A stretch of 64,000 nucleotides of DNA from DASRWI01 sp035654655 (GTDB taxonomy: Bacteria; Bacteroidota; Ignavibacteria; Ignavibacteriales; Ignavibacteriaceae), in contig DASRWI010000026.1 in assembly GCA_035654655.1 (NCBI GenBank), positions 95,087 through 159,086 of the forward strand, written 5' to 3'. The notes beneath the pieces were generated by a model. That model had not been told where the DNA came from and searched no databases. It saw only the letters and a program-made list of their open reading frames with translations. Each line of letters opens with the position of its first letter. Position 1 is the first letter of the stretch. A program made the position numbers and the translations under genes. Below, piece after piece: positions 29,463 through 39,098 of this stretch.

Positions 29463-31166
29463 CTATTTCATTAAAATCATTTTCTTAGTTTGTATAAAAT
29501 TACCTGCCTGTAATTGAAAAAAGTAAATGCCACTGCTGAACTTTGATAAATCTAAATCAACTTTATAACTACCGGCGTTCTGTTCTTCGTTTACTATTGT
29601 TGTAATCAGATTCCCCAATACATCATAAACCTGAAGTTTAACTTTAGCGGTATATGGAAGAGTATAATTAATTTTTGTTGAAGGATTAAATGGGTTAGGG
29701 TAGTTTTGGCTTAGAGAAAAATTAGCAGGAATGTTTTTATTCTCTTTAACATCAGTAATATTAAAATTAGAAAAGTTTGATTGAACGAACTCGTGAATTT
29801 GTCTTGTATAATCTCTTCCTCGTCTAACTGCATCAAGATTATTATTGCCTCCTGCTATTATACTTCCATATAGGATATCAACAGGTTTGCCTGCTTCAAG
29901 CGTGAATGGACCTGTCGAAACGTAATGCATTTTTTCTTCTTGTTGAGTATTTATCCACCCAACATTCGTGATTGGATCGCCTGAATACCAAAAAACAGGA
30001 TTTACCTTATTACAATCAACACCGTTAACAATTCCTCTTGGATAATCACAAGGATTTATATAATTATTATGAATCCATTTTCCATTAAGAACCCAAAAAA
30101 CTTCTTCAGGATTATCAGGATAAGCATCTTCTGGGAAAACATCACCAGTAACATTATTTACAACTGCTTTGATTTGTAAATTTTTTGCTCCCGGTATTTT
30201 CTCAACTCCTAAAATACCTTTATAAATTAATGCGCTATCTAATGGGGTATCAATTCCTTCTTCATATTTATTATTAGAATTGTTGTCGATGAAAGTAACT
30301 CCAGGTATATATGAATGTGGACCTTGCAGTAAAGAAGAATTATAAGCAGGAGGAAGATTCCCCCAAATACTATCAAATGGAGAATTATAAATAACACCGG
30401 ATTGTACAAGTGTATCTGCTGCAGATAAATCATCCGGATTATACCCAATGTCTGCATCTGCAAAAAAACCAAAGAAAACTGAATCTAGAACTTGTGAAAA
30501 TTTTCCAGTGTTCAGAATTTGATAACGTACAAAAATAGTATAATCCAATGGTTCAAATTCTATGTTCGAAAAGTTTTTTTTGAAAGCAAATAATGTTTGT
30601 CTTATTTCTATTCCCTGAGGGATTGTGTCTAACATTCTTAAGTCAGGAATAACACCATCATTATAAAGACACCAGGTAAGTTCTTCACCTATCAAAGGTG
30701 GAGCATCTTCATTAGAATCCCATTTGTTGTTATTATTTAAATCAATAGGATTATAATTATTGTCATTATTCCCATCATAAAATTCTGCACCTATTCTTAC
30801 TGCATTTTTCCAATCTTGCCAACTACCTCCAAAAGGGGTATCATTTTTGTTTATGACATAAATTTTATAAAGAGGGTTAGAGGGAAGAGAATCTACATTT
30901 CCTGGTTCGTAATCCTGAAATCTATTTATAGATGAAACTGCATTGCCCCATATTTGATTTGAATTTTTACCTGCCATAAAGAAACCCGCCGAGAATAAAT
31001 ATAAAATAGAATCTATTCTTCCACCATTACGTCCATTAATCATAACATCAGCAAGTATACCTTTATTATCTAAAGGTAAATCAATTTTATTTACATTAAG
31101 CAGATATTCATTTTGAGCACTTATTTGAATGCACAATAAAATTATAAATAAAAATAATTTTTTCAT
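29463..31166 (-). CDS. T9SS-sorted hypothetical surface protein (tandem paralog 1)
   Basis: A 567-residue exported protein with a signal peptide (ends ISAQN). The body is beta-rich with acidic, possibly calcium-binding loops such as DGNNDNNYNPIDLNNNNKWD and FIDNNSNNKYEEGIDTPLD. The C terminus is a type A sorting domain (NYPNPFNPSTKI to KKMILMK). Its body is similar along its length to the neighbour 31176-32885, and the C-terminal part is nearly identical in both protein and DNA (86 bases exact). Ten bases separate the two genes, so they are probably co-transcribed. No function is recognised. Confidence 0.78.
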   Translation of the reverse strand: MKKLFLFIILLCIQISAQNEYLLNVNKIDLPLDNKGILADVMINGRNGGRIDSILYLFSAGFFMAGKNSNQIWGNAVSSINRFQDYEPGNVDSLPSNPLYKIYVINKNDTPFGGSWQDWKNAVRIGAEFYDGNNDNNYNPIDLNNNNKWDSNEDAPPLIGEELTWCLYNDGVIPDLRMLDTIPQGIEIRQTLFAFKKNFSNIEFEPLDYTIFVRYQILNTGKFSQVLDSVFFGFFADADIGYNPDDLSAADTLVQSGVIYNSPFDSIWGNLPPAYNSSLLQGPHSYIPGVTFIDNNSNNKYEEGIDTPLDSALIYKGILGVEKIPGAKNLQIKAVVNNVTGDVFPEDAYPDNPEEVFWVLNGKWIHNNYINPCDYPRGIVNGVDCNKVNPVFWYSGDPITNVGWINTQQEEKMHYVSTGPFTLEAGKPVDILYGSIIAGGNNNLDAVRRGRDYTRQIHEFVQSNFSNFNITDVKENKNIPANFSLSQNYPNPFNPSTKINYTLPYTAKVKLQVYDVLGNLITTIVNEEQNAGSYKVDLDLSKFSSGIYFFQLQAGNFIQTKKMILMK

Positions 31167-31175
31167 TTTTATCCC

Positions 31176-32885
31176 TTATTTCATTAATAACATTTTCTTA
31201 GTTTGTATAAAACTACCTGCTTGTAACTGATAAAAGTAAACACCGCTGCTGAACTTTGATAAATCTAAATCAACATTATAACTACCGGCATTCTGTTCTT
31301 CGTTTACTATTGTTGTAATTAAATTTCCAAGTACATCATATACTTGAAGTTTAACATTTGCAGTATGTGGAATACTATAATTAATTTTTGTAGTTGGATT
31401 AAAAGGGTTAGGGTAATTTTGGCTTAGAGAAAAATTAGCAGGAATGTTTTTATTCTCTTTAACATCAGTAATATTAAAATTAGAAAAGTTTGATTGAACG
31501 AATTCTAATAGTTGTTTAGCATACCCCTTACCTCTATCTATTGAGTTCTGGCTGCTTGAACCTCCTGCAATTATGCTTCCGATAATAATAGTTTTAGGTT
31601 TATCCTTCTCTAATCTAAAAGGACCAACAGCTGCCATTTGTCTCTGGTCATTTGCTCTTTTATTTAACCAGCCAATTTTTGAAACAGGGTCACCTGAATA
31701 TAAAAATTTTGGATTGATTGAATTACAATCTACTCCAATTACCTCTCCTAAAGCCCAAGTGCATGGATCAGGGGTTACTCCAAGACGGGTTTTTGCATTT
31801 AAATAATTGTATGCTTCTTTCTCATCATTTGGATCACCTACTTGTACATCAGAACTTTGATAGTGGAAATATGATGACAAGCTTACATTTTTTGCTCCTG
31901 GCAAAATTTCTGTTCCTAACAAACCTTTGTAGTTAAAAGCAGAATCCAAAGGGGTATCAATTCCTTGTTCAAATGTGTTATTGGAATTATTATCAATGAA
32001 TGTAACTCCAGGAATATAGTCAACAGGTCCTTGCAAAAGTGTAAGGAAATGCGTTGGAGGATTGGCACCAAAATCTGCATCAATGTTATTCTGGTTATAT
32101 ACATATCCTGACTGTACTAATGTATCGCTCCCAACTAAATCATTGTAAGGGTCTCCATTATCAGTGTCAGACCATAATCCTAAATACACTGAATCAAATG
32201 AAACTGAGACCTTACCGGTATTTATAATTTCGTATTTCGTAAAAATTGTATAATCTAAAGGCTCAAATTGATTGTTTGATTCATCTTTTTTAAAAGCAAA
32301 GATTGATTGTCTAATTTCTAGTCCTTTTGGCAAGACATTTGAAAATCTTCTCATTGAATCAGCCATTCCATCATTATAAACGCACCAGGCTATTTCCTGA
32401 CCAATTAAAGGGGGAGCATCTTCTGTTGAATCCCATTTACCATTTGTATTTATATCAAGCGGATTGTATACGCTATCATTATTTCCATCATAAAACTCAG
32501 CTCCAATTTTTACTGCATCTTTCCAATTTTGCCAGCTTGTTCCAAAAGGGGAGTCATTCTTATTAACTATATATAATTTGTATTTAGAATTTAAAGCTGA
32601 GGAGTCTACATTACCTGGTAGATAGTCTTGAATTCTTGATGCAGAAGCAACAGCATTTGCCCATATACTATCATTTTGGTCTAAACCTCCCAGAAAAAAA
32701 CCTTGAGAAAAAATAACTGTTTTCCCATCAATTCTTCCTCCATCGCTTCCATCTACAAGGACATCAGCCATAACACCTTCATTGTTAATTGGCATATCTA
32801 CTTTATTAACAAACATTCGGTGTACAGTTTGGCTGAATAAAATTGTTGGAAGAAAAAGAAAAAAAAGAAGAAAAATTTTTTTCAT
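31176..32885 (-). CDS. T9SS-sorted hypothetical surface protein (tandem paralog 2)
   Basis: A 569-residue paralog of the gene at 29463. It has a signal peptide (ends LFSQT), the same acidic loops (DGNNDSVYNPLDINTNGKWD) and a type A sorting domain (NYPNPFNPTTKI to KKMLLMK). The section YIPGVTFIDNNSNN is shared. It is the first gene of the minus-strand pair and reads divergently from 33205. It also shares scattered motifs (SVYLGLWSDT versus SIYIGLWTDA) with the protein across the divergent promoter. No known enzyme domain was seen. Confidence 0.78.
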   Translation of the reverse strand: MKKIFLLFFLFLPTILFSQTVHRMFVNKVDMPINNEGVMADVLVDGSDGGRIDGKTVIFSQGFFLGGLDQNDSIWANAVASASRIQDYLPGNVDSSALNSKYKLYIVNKNDSPFGTSWQNWKDAVKIGAEFYDGNNDSVYNPLDINTNGKWDSTEDAPPLIGQEIAWCVYNDGMADSMRRFSNVLPKGLEIRQSIFAFKKDESNNQFEPLDYTIFTKYEIINTGKVSVSFDSVYLGLWSDTDNGDPYNDLVGSDTLVQSGYVYNQNNIDADFGANPPTHFLTLLQGPVDYIPGVTFIDNNSNNTFEQGIDTPLDSAFNYKGLLGTEILPGAKNVSLSSYFHYQSSDVQVGDPNDEKEAYNYLNAKTRLGVTPDPCTWALGEVIGVDCNSINPKFLYSGDPVSKIGWLNKRANDQRQMAAVGPFRLEKDKPKTIIIGSIIAGGSSSQNSIDRGKGYAKQLLEFVQSNFSNFNITDVKENKNIPANFSLSQNYPNPFNPTTKINYSIPHTANVKLQVYDVLGNLITTIVNEEQNAGSYNVDLDLSKFSSGVYFYQLQAGSFIQTKKMLLMK

Positions 32886-33204
32886 AGTAGTACCCTTAAA
32901 TTTATAATTTTTCGTCTAAGCAATTATAATTTGTTTATCCGAATAATATTAAAAAATCTTTTTTACCACCGTTGCTTAAATATAAGCATCCCATTGCATT
33001 TTGTATTTGAAGAATCTTAGGTAAAATAATAAAATTAATGTGTAATAAAAAAATACTTTATAAATACTTAAATGAATAAATATCTTAATTTTTACCCAAA
33101 AATATTTTCATTTTAATATTTTTTCTATTTTCAAATTTGAATTAATCGTTTATCTTTATTTGCTAACAAAATTTAATTATTAATCTAATTGATAAAAAAG
33201 ATAA
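32886..33204. promoter_or_regulatory. Divergent promoter region with inverted repeat
   Basis: 319 AT-rich bases between two divergently transcribed T9SS-type genes; no ORF or RNA gene is seen. An inverted repeat TGCTTA-AATA-TAAGCA lies at 32973-32988 and could be an operator. On the plus-strand side TTTG (33136-33139) and TTTATTTG (33155-33162) have the look of Bacteroidota -33/-7 elements, the latter matching TAnnTTTG at 7 of 8 positions. Both assignments are inferred. Confidence 0.4.
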
Positions 33205-35316
33205 TTGATGTTTAAAAAGATCCCCTTTTTGCTTTTAAGCCTATCATTCCTTGCGTTCATTAATACCCCAGACGATGATAAAAAAATCACTAAAAAGGTA
33301 GATGACGATAATTCAAAATATATGAATATCGGGAATGTTGGACTAACAGTTACAAACTTTGGTACATATGGGCATGGATTTAGTCTTTGGCCTGAACAAC
33401 CAAGTGCAGAATATCCAATAAACAGCGGAATTGAGCATATTTTTGATGGTGGTTTATGGATTGGCGGTTTTATCAGTAATGATTCATTGGGCAATGGTAG
33501 AACAGGTCCTTTTGTAACTACAGGAGCTGTTGATGCTGCTTCAGTTTCTGCAAGAGGCGGTGGTTTTGAATATACAAACCTTCCGGGAAGTAAAATAATT
33601 GAAAGATCATCTTTACTTACCTCAAAATTTTATAGTCCGGATGCAGTTTCGCATCAAGATCTTATAGCAGATTATACTGATACCAGTATGTATTTATCAA
33701 ATGGAGAATTAATTGAAGGACACGTACCTCTTGGGTTATCAGTTCATCAGGAATCTTATGCATGGAATTATCCTTTCGCAGATTTTTTTGTTTTAATGAA
33801 TTACACAATTAAAAATGTTTCGAACAAATATGTTGATTCTATTTATATAGGACTTTGGACTGATGCAGTTGTTAGAAATACTAATGTTACTTCTCCAAGA
33901 ACAGGTGGTACTTTCTTTAGTAAAGGTGGAGATGGTTATGCAGATACATTAAAAATTGCTTATGAATTTGATGCTGCAGGAGATGTAGGATTTTCTGATA
34001 GTTACATTGGAGTTCAATTCTTAGGTTCAACTCCAGCATTACCTGAAATTGTTTATTTAAATAATGATACTGTAAGTTCGGTTAATTTTAACTGCTGGCA
34101 GTTTAGAAATACACAAGACCCAAACTTATTTGCGCCTCAGGTTGATGTTGAAAGATATGAAAAGATGCAGGGCTATTTTGGAGGAACTAATCGTTATGGA
34201 AAAGGAATAAATCCTAACGATCTGAAACAACCTTCAAATAGATCAATAATGATTACTGCAGGACCATACATCACATTAGCTCCTGGAGATTCAGTCAATA
34301 TAGTTTATTCATTTACTTTTGCTAAGAAATTTGGAACTGATCCTAACATCAACGACACTCCTGAACAGAAAAAGAATTTATACTCAAATGCAAGCTGGGC
34401 TTTAAGAGCTTATTATGGAGAAGATAGAAATAGAAATAACCAATTAGACGCGGGTGAGGATCAGGATGGTAATGGAAAAATTACAAGATATATTTTACCG
34501 GCACCTCCAACAACTCCAAGAGTAAAGGTAGTTCCTGAAAATCAGAAGGTAGTTATTTATTGGGATAAAAGTGCTGAATTATCAGAAGACCCTATCTCAG
34601 GGAAAAAAGATTTTGAAGGTTACAAAGTTTATAGAACTAATGCAGGGTTTGATTTAAATAGAAGTCAGGATGTATTATCATCAATGTTTGTTGCTGCTGA
34701 ATTTGACAGTACAGGAAATTCAGTTGGTTACAATACAGGTTTTGGTTATACAGCGTTAAGTGAACCCAAAAAATTTGAAGGTGACCCGAATGAATATTGG
34801 TATAAGTTTGAGGTTGATAACCTTTTGAATGGTTGGCAATATGTTTTTTCAGTAACCGCTTTTGATGAAGGAGATGCTGAAAATAATTTAGGTAGTCTTG
34901 AATCAAGTATGCTTGCTAACTCAGCAAGAATAATTCCCGGAACACCAGCAACTGATGATAAAGAGGTTGGTGTATATCCTAATCCTTATTATGGAAATGC
35001 ATATTGGGACGGCGGTTCAGAAAGATTAAGAAAAATTTATTTCAATAACTTACCAGCAGACTGTGATATTACAATTTACACTTTATCAGGTGACGTTATT
35101 AAGAGAATGCATCATACATCTGAAAGTAATGGTGCAGAATATAGATGGTTTGAAACATATTCAAAAGCCGGTGACCAAAAAATGTCAGGTGGAGAACAAG
35201 CCTGGGATTTAATTACAGATAGTGATCAGGCAATAGCAACGGGTTTGTATTTATTTTCTGTTAAGAACAACAAAACAGGAGATATTAAAACCGGAAAGTT
35301 TTTAATAGTAAAATAG
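33205..35316 (+). CDS. Exported hypothetical surface protein with divergent sorting domain
   Basis: A 703-residue protein with a signal peptide (about residues 1-19). It contains acidic loops, including RNRNNQLDAGEDQDGNGKI, which look calcium-binding, and a Fn3-like segment starting at PPTTPRVKVVPENQKVVIYW. The C-terminal about 95 residues (VGVYPNPYYGNAYW to GKFLIVK) resemble a sorting domain but lack the NPFNPST signature. Motifs in the body (GGLWIGGF, SIYIGLWTDA) match the divergent tandem paralogs weakly, so it is probably a distant relative. It is followed nine bases later by another T9SS gene. Function unknown. Confidence 0.72.
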   Translation: MMFKKIPFLLLSLSFLAFINTPDDDKKITKKVDDDNSKYMNIGNVGLTVTNFGTYGHGFSLWPEQPSAEYPINSGIEHIFDGGLWIGGFISNDSLGNGRTGPFVTTGAVDAASVSARGGGFEYTNLPGSKIIERSSLLTSKFYSPDAVSHQDLIADYTDTSMYLSNGELIEGHVPLGLSVHQESYAWNYPFADFFVLMNYTIKNVSNKYVDSIYIGLWTDAVVRNTNVTSPRTGGTFFSKGGDGYADTLKIAYEFDAAGDVGFSDSYIGVQFLGSTPALPEIVYLNNDTVSSVNFNCWQFRNTQDPNLFAPQVDVERYEKMQGYFGGTNRYGKGINPNDLKQPSNRSIMITAGPYITLAPGDSVNIVYSFTFAKKFGTDPNINDTPEQKKNLYSNASWALRAYYGEDRNRNNQLDAGEDQDGNGKITRYILPAPPTTPRVKVVPENQKVVIYWDKSAELSEDPISGKKDFEGYKVYRTNAGFDLNRSQDVLSSMFVAAEFDSTGNSVGYNTGFGYTALSEPKKFEGDPNEYWYKFEVDNLLNGWQYVFSVTAFDEGDAENNLGSLESSMLANSARIIPGTPATDDKEVGVYPNPYYGNAYWDGGSERLRKIYFNNLPADCDITIYTLSGDVIKRMHHTSESNGAEYRWFETYSKAGDQKMSGGEQAWDLITDSDQAIATGLYLFSVKNNKTGDIKTGKFLIVK

Positions 35317-35325
35317 GAGATAAAA

Positions 35326-37455
35326 ATGAAAAGAATATTCCTTTTTCTTAGTTTGTTTGCATTTAGCACTGTAATATTTGGGCAAAATTACCCACACATT
35401 TCAGTAACTGAATTACAAACTGTTTCTGATTCTGCTTTGGGTGGCGGCAATGATGCTTCTCAATATTTGGGAGACACAGTTGTTGTTACCGGTGTAGTAA
35501 TGTCAAAAACTGTAAATGATGCTCACAAACCAATTATGTGGGCTGGTGCCAGATGGACTGGATATTTAAGAGACACAAGCTTTAGCACCTTAAATTTTAG
35601 TGGTGTAAACATTATTCAAATGGATACGCTAACAACAACTTCAGGTATGGACCTTCTTGATACTTCAATGGTTGTTGAAATAACCGGTAAAGTAAGTGAA
35701 TTTGGAAAACAAACTCAAATTGAAGTTATCCCAAGCATCCCTATAGGTTTTGTTGGTGGAACTCCTTCAAGAGGTGAACCTATTGAAGTAACTATTGCTG
35801 ATTTTGTAAATGGTACTGCTCCTAATTTAGTAGGTGGTGAAAAATATGAAGGTGCTTATGTAGTTATTAGAAATGTTAATACCACTGATAGAAATACAGG
35901 TGCTGTTGCTAATCCTTTTTCTATTGTTGATGGAAGTGGTAATAAGTTAATTGTACACGGACAATCAGGTTATTTTACAAAAAGAGATTATAAACTTCGT
36001 GTTTGGGACCCACCAGTAAATGGTACTACTTTACCATACATCAGAGGTGTAATTGGTCAGAACTCTGATGGATCATTTGTTATTAGACCTATATATATGG
36101 ACGACGTATTAACAGGTGCTGCTCCACCTGTAGTTTCAAGCATTAGAAGAAGTTTAGGAGTTGTTACTCCAAGTACTCCAGTAGATATTACAGCTAAAAT
36201 ATTAGATATCGATGCAGGTGGTTTTGTTACTTCTGCAAAGTTAATGTATAGAGTTAATGGCGGTACTTTAACAACATTAAATATGACAGCAGGTGCTGAT
36301 AGCATTTGGTCTGCTCAAATTCCTGGTGTAGCTGATTCAGCTTTAGTTGATTATTTTGTCTGGGCTCAGGATAATGATGGCAAAGTTACCGTAGAACCTG
36401 TTGATACAGCAAGAAGTAGATATTTCTATTTAGTATTAAACAGACCTTTAACAATTCAGGATGTTCAATATAGTCCTTTTGGTGGTGGTTATAGCGCTTA
36501 TAACAACTACAGAGTAACTATAACCGGAACTGTTACTGCAGATACATCTGATTTACAAGGCGATGGAAATCAAGTTTCAAGAAGAGTGCACATTCAGAAT
36601 GGTACAGGTCCTTGGAGCGGTATTCAGGTTGGGGGATTAGAAGCTGATAATTTAGTTCGTGGTCAGAATGTTACAATAAGTGGTTTAATTATGGAAAGTA
36701 ATAGCTTCACAAAAATCGATAGTATTACTCAAGTAGTCACAAACTCAACCGGTAATGCTCTTCCTCCTTTTGAAGTATTAAGTACCAGTGTAATTTCTAA
36801 TTTAGCTGGTGGAACTGTTCAAGCTGAACAATGGGAAAGTGTATTAGTTGAATATCCTAACGTTTTAGTAACAGATGAAAACTCTGACGGAAATCCTGGT
36901 CCAAACATTACAGGGAATAGTAACTTCGGTGAAATTTCTGTAGCTGATACAGCCTCAGACGTTCCAACAAGAGTTGAATTGCAGGAAGGTAATCATCCTT
37001 ATCATAACCTATGGGATGCTGCATTAGATAGTTTACCAGGTAACATCCACATTAGACAAGGCGATTACTTTACAGCTCTTAGAGGAGTTATGTATTACTC
37101 ATTCAGTAATTACAAACTTGTTCCAAGAAAAGCTGATGACTTTGTAGGATATATTTCTGACGTAACTGAAAATAACAACAATACTGTTGTTGAATCATAT
37201 CAGTTGAGTCAAAATTATCCTAATCCATTTAACCCAAGTACAACTATAACTTATCAAATACCTACCAATGGTTTTGTAACTATTAAGATTTATAATGTTC
37301 TTGGTAAAGAAGTAAAAACATTAGTAAGTCAGGACCAAAATGCCGGTAACTATAGCGTTAGATTTGATGCTAGAGATTTATCATCAGGCGTTTATTTCTA
37401 TCAGATTAATGTTAACAATTTTACAACATCTAAAAAGATGTTATTGTTGAAGTAA
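35326..37455 (+). CDS. T9SS-sorted secreted protein with DUF5689/OB-like domains
   Basis: A 709-residue exported protein. A signal peptide (ends VIFGQN) is followed by two OB/DUF5689-like regions (about 30-260 and about 380-600), with phrases such as YLGDTVVVTGVVM and NLVRGQNVTISGLIM. A Fn3-like region lies between them. The C terminus is a type A sorting domain (NYPNPFNPSTTI to KKMLLLK). A ribosome binding site AGGAGA lies before the ATG. The overall layout recalls secreted adhesins or nuclease-associated OB domains, but no catalytic residues are seen. It is followed by a terminator. Confidence 0.78.
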   Translation: MKRIFLFLSLFAFSTVIFGQNYPHISVTELQTVSDSALGGGNDASQYLGDTVVVTGVVMSKTVNDAHKPIMWAGARWTGYLRDTSFSTLNFSGVNIIQMDTLTTTSGMDLLDTSMVVEITGKVSEFGKQTQIEVIPSIPIGFVGGTPSRGEPIEVTIADFVNGTAPNLVGGEKYEGAYVVIRNVNTTDRNTGAVANPFSIVDGSGNKLIVHGQSGYFTKRDYKLRVWDPPVNGTTLPYIRGVIGQNSDGSFVIRPIYMDDVLTGAAPPVVSSIRRSLGVVTPSTPVDITAKILDIDAGGFVTSAKLMYRVNGGTLTTLNMTAGADSIWSAQIPGVADSALVDYFVWAQDNDGKVTVEPVDTARSRYFYLVLNRPLTIQDVQYSPFGGGYSAYNNYRVTITGTVTADTSDLQGDGNQVSRRVHIQNGTGPWSGIQVGGLEADNLVRGQNVTISGLIMESNSFTKIDSITQVVTNSTGNALPPFEVLSTSVISNLAGGTVQAEQWESVLVEYPNVLVTDENSDGNPGPNITGNSNFGEISVADTASDVPTRVELQEGNHPYHNLWDAALDSLPGNIHIRQGDYFTALRGVMYYSFSNYKLVPRKADDFVGYISDVTENNNNTVVESYQLSQNYPNPFNPSTTITYQIPTNGFVTIKIYNVLGKEVKTLVSQDQNAGNYSVRFDARDLSSGVYFYQINVNNFTTSKKMLLLK

Positions 37456-37467
37456 TTAAAAAAACTT

Positions 37468-37506
37468 GAGGTTTGTCCCTTGAAAAACAGGGACAAATCT
37501 CTTTTA
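37468..37506 (+). terminator. Rho-independent terminator
   Basis: GAGGTTTGTCCCT (37468-37480) pairs with AGGGACAAATCTC (37489-37501) with one G-U pair, an eight-base loop, then TTTTATATTTTTT. It separates the 35326 gene from the lipoprotein/TonB gene run, so those may have their own promoter or rely on read-through. Confidence 0.88.
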
Positions 37507-37529
37507 TATTTTTTAAATAAAAAAAGTAT

Positions 37530-39098
37530 ATGATAAAAAAATATTTACTAGTTCTAACTCTCCTTACATCAATATTTATTACATCCTGTTATGAAAACAT
37601 TACTGATGCAATAAATGCAAATGAAGCACCAAATACTTTTATGTCTTTATATCCTGATTCAACTATTAGTCAGCAGCAGAGTAAAATAGGAGTACATTGG
37701 TGGGGAGATGATCCTGATGGATTAGTTGCAGGATACTTTATTACGTATGATAACGTTAATTGGGCATTCACAACAAAAAATGATTCAACTATTGCTTTTT
37801 CAATATTAGGAACTGATACTGTCTATAACTTTAAGGTTGCAGCAGTTGATGACCAAGGCAATGGAGTTTATGATAGTCAGGTTGTTTACAATGGTACTGT
37901 TATTGGCCACGAACCTTATACAGACGTTGATAATAGTAATTCATATACTGAAGGTGAGCCTTTCATAGATTTGGGAAAGATTGATCCTACTCCAGCTGAT
38001 ATAAATTTGCCTTTAAAAAATACTTCACCAAAAATTTCATTTTTTAAAGATAAACTTGGAATCACCATAGCAATTCCTGAGACAACATTTACTGTTGCTT
38101 CATTCGCATGGGATGCTGAAGATTTAGATGGCAATGAAACTATCACCAAGGTTTTTGTTGCATTAAATGATACTTCCAATAAAGTACAACTTCCCGGCAA
38201 TACAAGATACCTAACTCTAAAAGCTATTCTAAACGGAAATGATGTTGCTGAATGTGCTCTTTATTTAGGTACTTCAATCAATCAACCTTATGGTGTTAAT
38301 TTAGGTGGATTGAAATTAAACAATACTAATAAGATTTTTATTTGGAGTGAGGATATTGCAGGTGCAAAGAGCAATATGCTTAAGATGCCTGAAGAAGGGT
38401 CTCTAAAGAATTGGTTTGTAAAAAGACCAAAGGGTGAAATTTTAATTATTGATGATTATAATGTTGCTGATAATACTGCAAATTTTTATAATGCAATTTT
38501 TGATTCTTTAAATTTATCAAATAAAATTGATGTTCTTGATATAGGTTATAATAAAACATCTACGGTTTCCGGTTCAATGCTGCCAAAATTACTTAACCCA
38601 ATGTTTACAGAAACATTAAAATTGTTTAAGTACATATTCTGGTATACTGATGATATACCATCTTTTGAACCTGCTCAAACATCCATAAGATTTTATACTG
38701 AAGCCGGTGGTAAAGTATTATTCTCAATGCAATTTCCAACATTTTTTGAGGCTTCATTATTATCAGACTTTTTACCTATTGACAGTTTATATCCTTCAAC
38801 AATAGGAATTTTAGCTAAGGGAATAAACATAAATCCTTTAGTTTCAGGATTCCCTTCAATGCAAGTTGACCAAAGCAATATTCCGGTTAAGAGAGTAAGA
38901 GGATTTTATCCTAACCCTTTAACTACAGTGGCTTTATATAATCTTGGTACAACAGGAAATCCTATTACTGCTTTTAGAAACAATACCAACAATTTATATT
39001 TTATTGGACTTCCATTAGATAGATTAAATGGAGGTGAGGGGAATGTGAAAGAGTTTTTTGAAAAAGTATTTATAGCCGAGTTTGGAGCTGGCAAATGA
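37530..39098 (+). CDS. Lipoprotein with Fn3-like and GATase-like domains
   Basis: A 522-residue lipoprotein (lipobox ITSC, cysteine 20). Residues about 30-120 look Fn3-like (DDPDGLVAGYFITYD ... FKVAAVDDQGNG), and a second such domain follows. From about 305 (GEILIIDDYNVADNTANFY), the pattern of an alpha/beta fold with FYTEAGGKVLFS resembles a class I glutamine amidotransferase-like or ThuA-like domain; the catalytic residues were not identified. The gene overlaps the TonB-dependent receptor gene by four bases, so it is probably part of the same surface system. Function unknown. Confidence 0.65.
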   Translation: MIKKYLLVLTLLTSIFITSCYENITDAINANEAPNTFMSLYPDSTISQQQSKIGVHWWGDDPDGLVAGYFITYDNVNWAFTTKNDSTIAFSILGTDTVYNFKVAAVDDQGNGVYDSQVVYNGTVIGHEPYTDVDNSNSYTEGEPFIDLGKIDPTPADINLPLKNTSPKISFFKDKLGITIAIPETTFTVASFAWDAEDLDGNETITKVFVALNDTSNKVQLPGNTRYLTLKAILNGNDVAECALYLGTSINQPYGVNLGGLKLNNTNKIFIWSEDIAGAKSNMLKMPEEGSLKNWFVKRPKGEILIIDDYNVADNTANFYNAIFDSLNLSNKIDVLDIGYNKTSTVSGSMLPKLLNPMFTETLKLFKYIFWYTDDIPSFEPAQTSIRFYTEAGGKVLFSMQFPTFFEASLLSDFLPIDSLYPSTIGILAKGININPLVSGFPSMQVDQSNIPVKRVRGFYPNPLTTVALYNLGTTGNPITAFRNNTNNLYFIGLPLDRLNGGEGNVKEFFEKVFIAEFGAGK

